Assembly: GCA_017988335.1 (NCBI GenBank)
Contig: JAGNRZ010000018.1
Location: 1 to 32,185, forward strand
Source: Ferruginibacter sp.
Lineage (GTDB): Bacteria; Bacteroidota; Bacteroidia; Chitinophagales; Chitinophagaceae
Length of the DNA stretch: 32,185 nt
Reading direction: 5' to 3'
Part shown: positions 31,072-32,185 of the stretch, piece after piece
Layout: each line of letters starts with the position of its first letter
Numbering within the stretch: position 1 is the first letter of the stretch
The notes under the pieces: model-generated
Databases searched by the model: none
What the model was told of the DNA's origin: nothing
What the model saw: only the letters and a program-made list of their open reading frames with translations
Program-made: the position numbers and the translations under genes

Positions 31072-32107
31072 ATTGCATATTTAATCGTCTCATTCTATCA
31101 TCTAATAAAACTACATATTCATCTTTCATTTCATTGGGCAAAAAACTATTGTACACCACATCTTTCATTTCTAAACTACAATAGTAAAAGTTCTCCAATG
31201 TTTTGTCTAATAATTTTTTGGTAAGATGATTGGTATTATATGCTGCTAAAAAATCTTCATATTTTAAATTACTTTTTTTACCGTTCAAGGTGAGAGCCAA
31301 CTCTTCAGTATCTTTTTTATTTACTAATGCAGTACTTAGCATGTCGTAGGCTGGTGCTAAAGTGTATTTCCCTCTCTCATTTGTTTCAAGCAAACTAAAG
31401 TTTTTTAAATGCATATCTGCATTACCTGTTAAATAGCTAAATAGCACATACTCGTAAAAGTTAGTAACATCCAAAACAGGGGTAGCACTATATTTTAGTA
31501 TAGCTTTAGCCACTTGCTCATGACTGCCTTTATATTTATCTTCGGTTAATCGTTCGGTAAGTTGGCACATATCTTCCATATGGTACATACCTGTTCTAGT
31601 TCTATCCACTCTTTTAGTTAAGTAGCAAAGCGTTCCATCGTTCAAATAAAATAAACTATGGGGTACTGTTTGCAAACCACAAACTTTTGCCATTTTCATC
31701 GTACAATCTTCAAGCTCTGGTAAGCAGGCATAGTAATCACTTGGTGGTTTTAGTATATAATCTCCGTATAAACCTACTATGGTTAATTTTTTAACCACAT
31801 TTTTATCTTGCTTGCGGTACCAACTTAAACTTACTTTTGGCTGTACACCAGTAACAGCTATATGGTTTTTTAAAAATTGATTTGCTAATGCTTCTAACTC
31901 GGCTTTATTATAATCTAACGTAGGTACATAAGGCTGGCCAAAAAACTTTTTACAACAAGCCGTATGATAATTTCCTTCTTCGCTTTTAGTCATAGGTTTG
32001 TAGCAATACAAACATTTTTTTGTATGGCTACTATATGATACACTAGTTTCTGCTACAGTATTTTTTAAGGTAGCATATAGTGGATTTTTATTTTTATAAT
32101 TCTTCAT
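31070..32107 (-). CDS. hipT: HipA/HipT-type Ser/Thr kinase toxin, core only
   Basis: The 345-aa kinase lacks the N-terminal subdomain of classical HipA, which is encoded separately just upstream. An N-terminal Cys/His cluster (Cys32, Cys35, His48, Cys51 in CLYCYKPM and YHTACCKKFFG) looks like a zinc site. The kinase core has the P-loop-like GVQPK (87-91), the YILKPP strand, KRVDR, the catalytic-loop NADMHLKNFSLL with Asp231 and Asn236, and the metal-binding Asp255 in APAYDML. All key residues are intact. Characterised relatives phosphorylate aminoacyl-tRNA synthetases (GltX for HipA, TrpS for HipT) and halt growth. It starts 2 nt after the stop of the upstream gene. The target here is unknown; classing it as toxin rather than housekeeping kinase is inferred. 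Confidence 0.87.
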   Translation of the reverse strand: MKNYKNKNPLYATLKNTVAETSVSYSSHTKKCLYCYKPMTKSEEGNYHTACCKKFFGQPYVPTLDYNKAELEALANQFLKNHIAVTGVQPKVSLSWYRKQDKNVVKKLTIVGLYGDYILKPPSDYYACLPELEDCTMKMAKVCGLQTVPHSLFYLNDGTLCYLTKRVDRTRTGMYHMEDMCQLTERLTEDKYKGSHEQVAKAILKYSATPVLDVTNFYEYVLFSYLTGNADMHLKNFSLLETNERGKYTLAPAYDMLSTALVNKKDTEELALTLNGKKSNLKYEDFLAAYNTNHLTKKLLDKTLENFYYCSLEMKDVVYNSFLPNEMKDEYVVLLDDRMRRLNMQ

Positions 32108-32109
32108 TT

Positions 32110-32185
32110 TTAATTATTAGGTTGAACACTTACTGCACCTATACAGTTTTTGCAACAGGCAAGCAGTAATCCAAATCTATCTCGG
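32110..32185 (-). CDS. HipA N-terminal-domain (HipS-like) protein, C-terminal part only
   Basis: The last 24 codons of a gene that enters from beyond the window end. The peptide contains RDRFGLLLACCKNCIGAVSV and ends with QPNN, then TAA at 32110-32112. This matches the end of the HipA N-subdomain 1, where F-x-L-L ... D/N-x-x-G-A-V-x-x is the conserved close (in E. coli HipA the segment around DSVGAV). As an independent protein it corresponds to HipS of HipBST systems, which acts as the antitoxin in E. coli O127. The reading frame is open to the window edge. An xre/HipB-type gene is expected further upstream but cannot be seen. Confidence 0.7.
   Translation of the reverse strand, partial: RDRFGLLLACCKNCIGAVSVQPNN

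Overview
The window looks like a chromosomal segment of a low-GC Bacteroidota bacterium, most likely in or near the Chitinophagaceae. This rests on gene families typical of that group (a type A type-IX-secretion C-terminal domain, DUF4199, DUF6702, HupE/UreJ beside an M1 peptidase), on AT-rich sequence, and on repeated promoter boxes matching the Bacteroidota -7 consensus TAnnTTTG. No rRNA, tRNA, CRISPR or intact insertion sequence was seen.

Region 1 (1-20.5 kb) is mostly housekeeping and envelope genes in short operons, many meeting tail to tail. In order: an unrecognised cytosolic protein; a secreted alpha/beta hydrolase flanked by two decayed copies of the same minus-strand coding fragment; a membrane-anchored LuxR-type regulator, DUF4199 and VOC cluster; tryptophan 2,3-dioxygenase divergent from a YebC/TACO1 family factor; DUF6702 divergent from HupE/UreJ and an M1 aminopeptidase; a T9SS-sorted surface protein; a secreted esterase; a MORN-like protein divergent from a large Asp-box propeller protein followed by an acyl-CoA-binding protein; a lipoprotein and an M32 carboxypeptidase; a NarL-type two-component system; and a PAS-LuxR regulator.

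Region 2 (20.6-30.9 kb) is the most unusual part. Thirteen consecutive plus-strand genes, closely spaced, all encode proteins with an N-terminal export signal or lipobox, and almost none has a recognisable enzyme domain. They include a beta-gamma-crystallin-like protein, an OmpA-domain lipoprotein, a DUF4082-like lipoprotein, a protein with a duplicated DDLRG/NWDID domain, two paralogous four-cysteine proteins, and two paralogous proteins with a two-cysteine head and a long charged helix. The last pair lies at positions 2 and 13 of the run. One clear promoter precedes the run. The leader between it and the divergent PAS-LuxR gene carries a 16-bp palindrome, a tandem 10-bp repeat and an 11-bp-arm inverted repeat. 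I infer a co-expressed cell-surface or periplasmic assembly of unknown function, perhaps controlled by the adjacent regulators.

Region 3 (31.0-32.2 kb) carries, on the minus strand, a HipA-type kinase that lacks the N-terminal subdomain. The tail of a separate HipA N-terminal-domain gene sits 2 nt upstream and runs off the window edge. This is the split layout of HipBST-like toxin systems.
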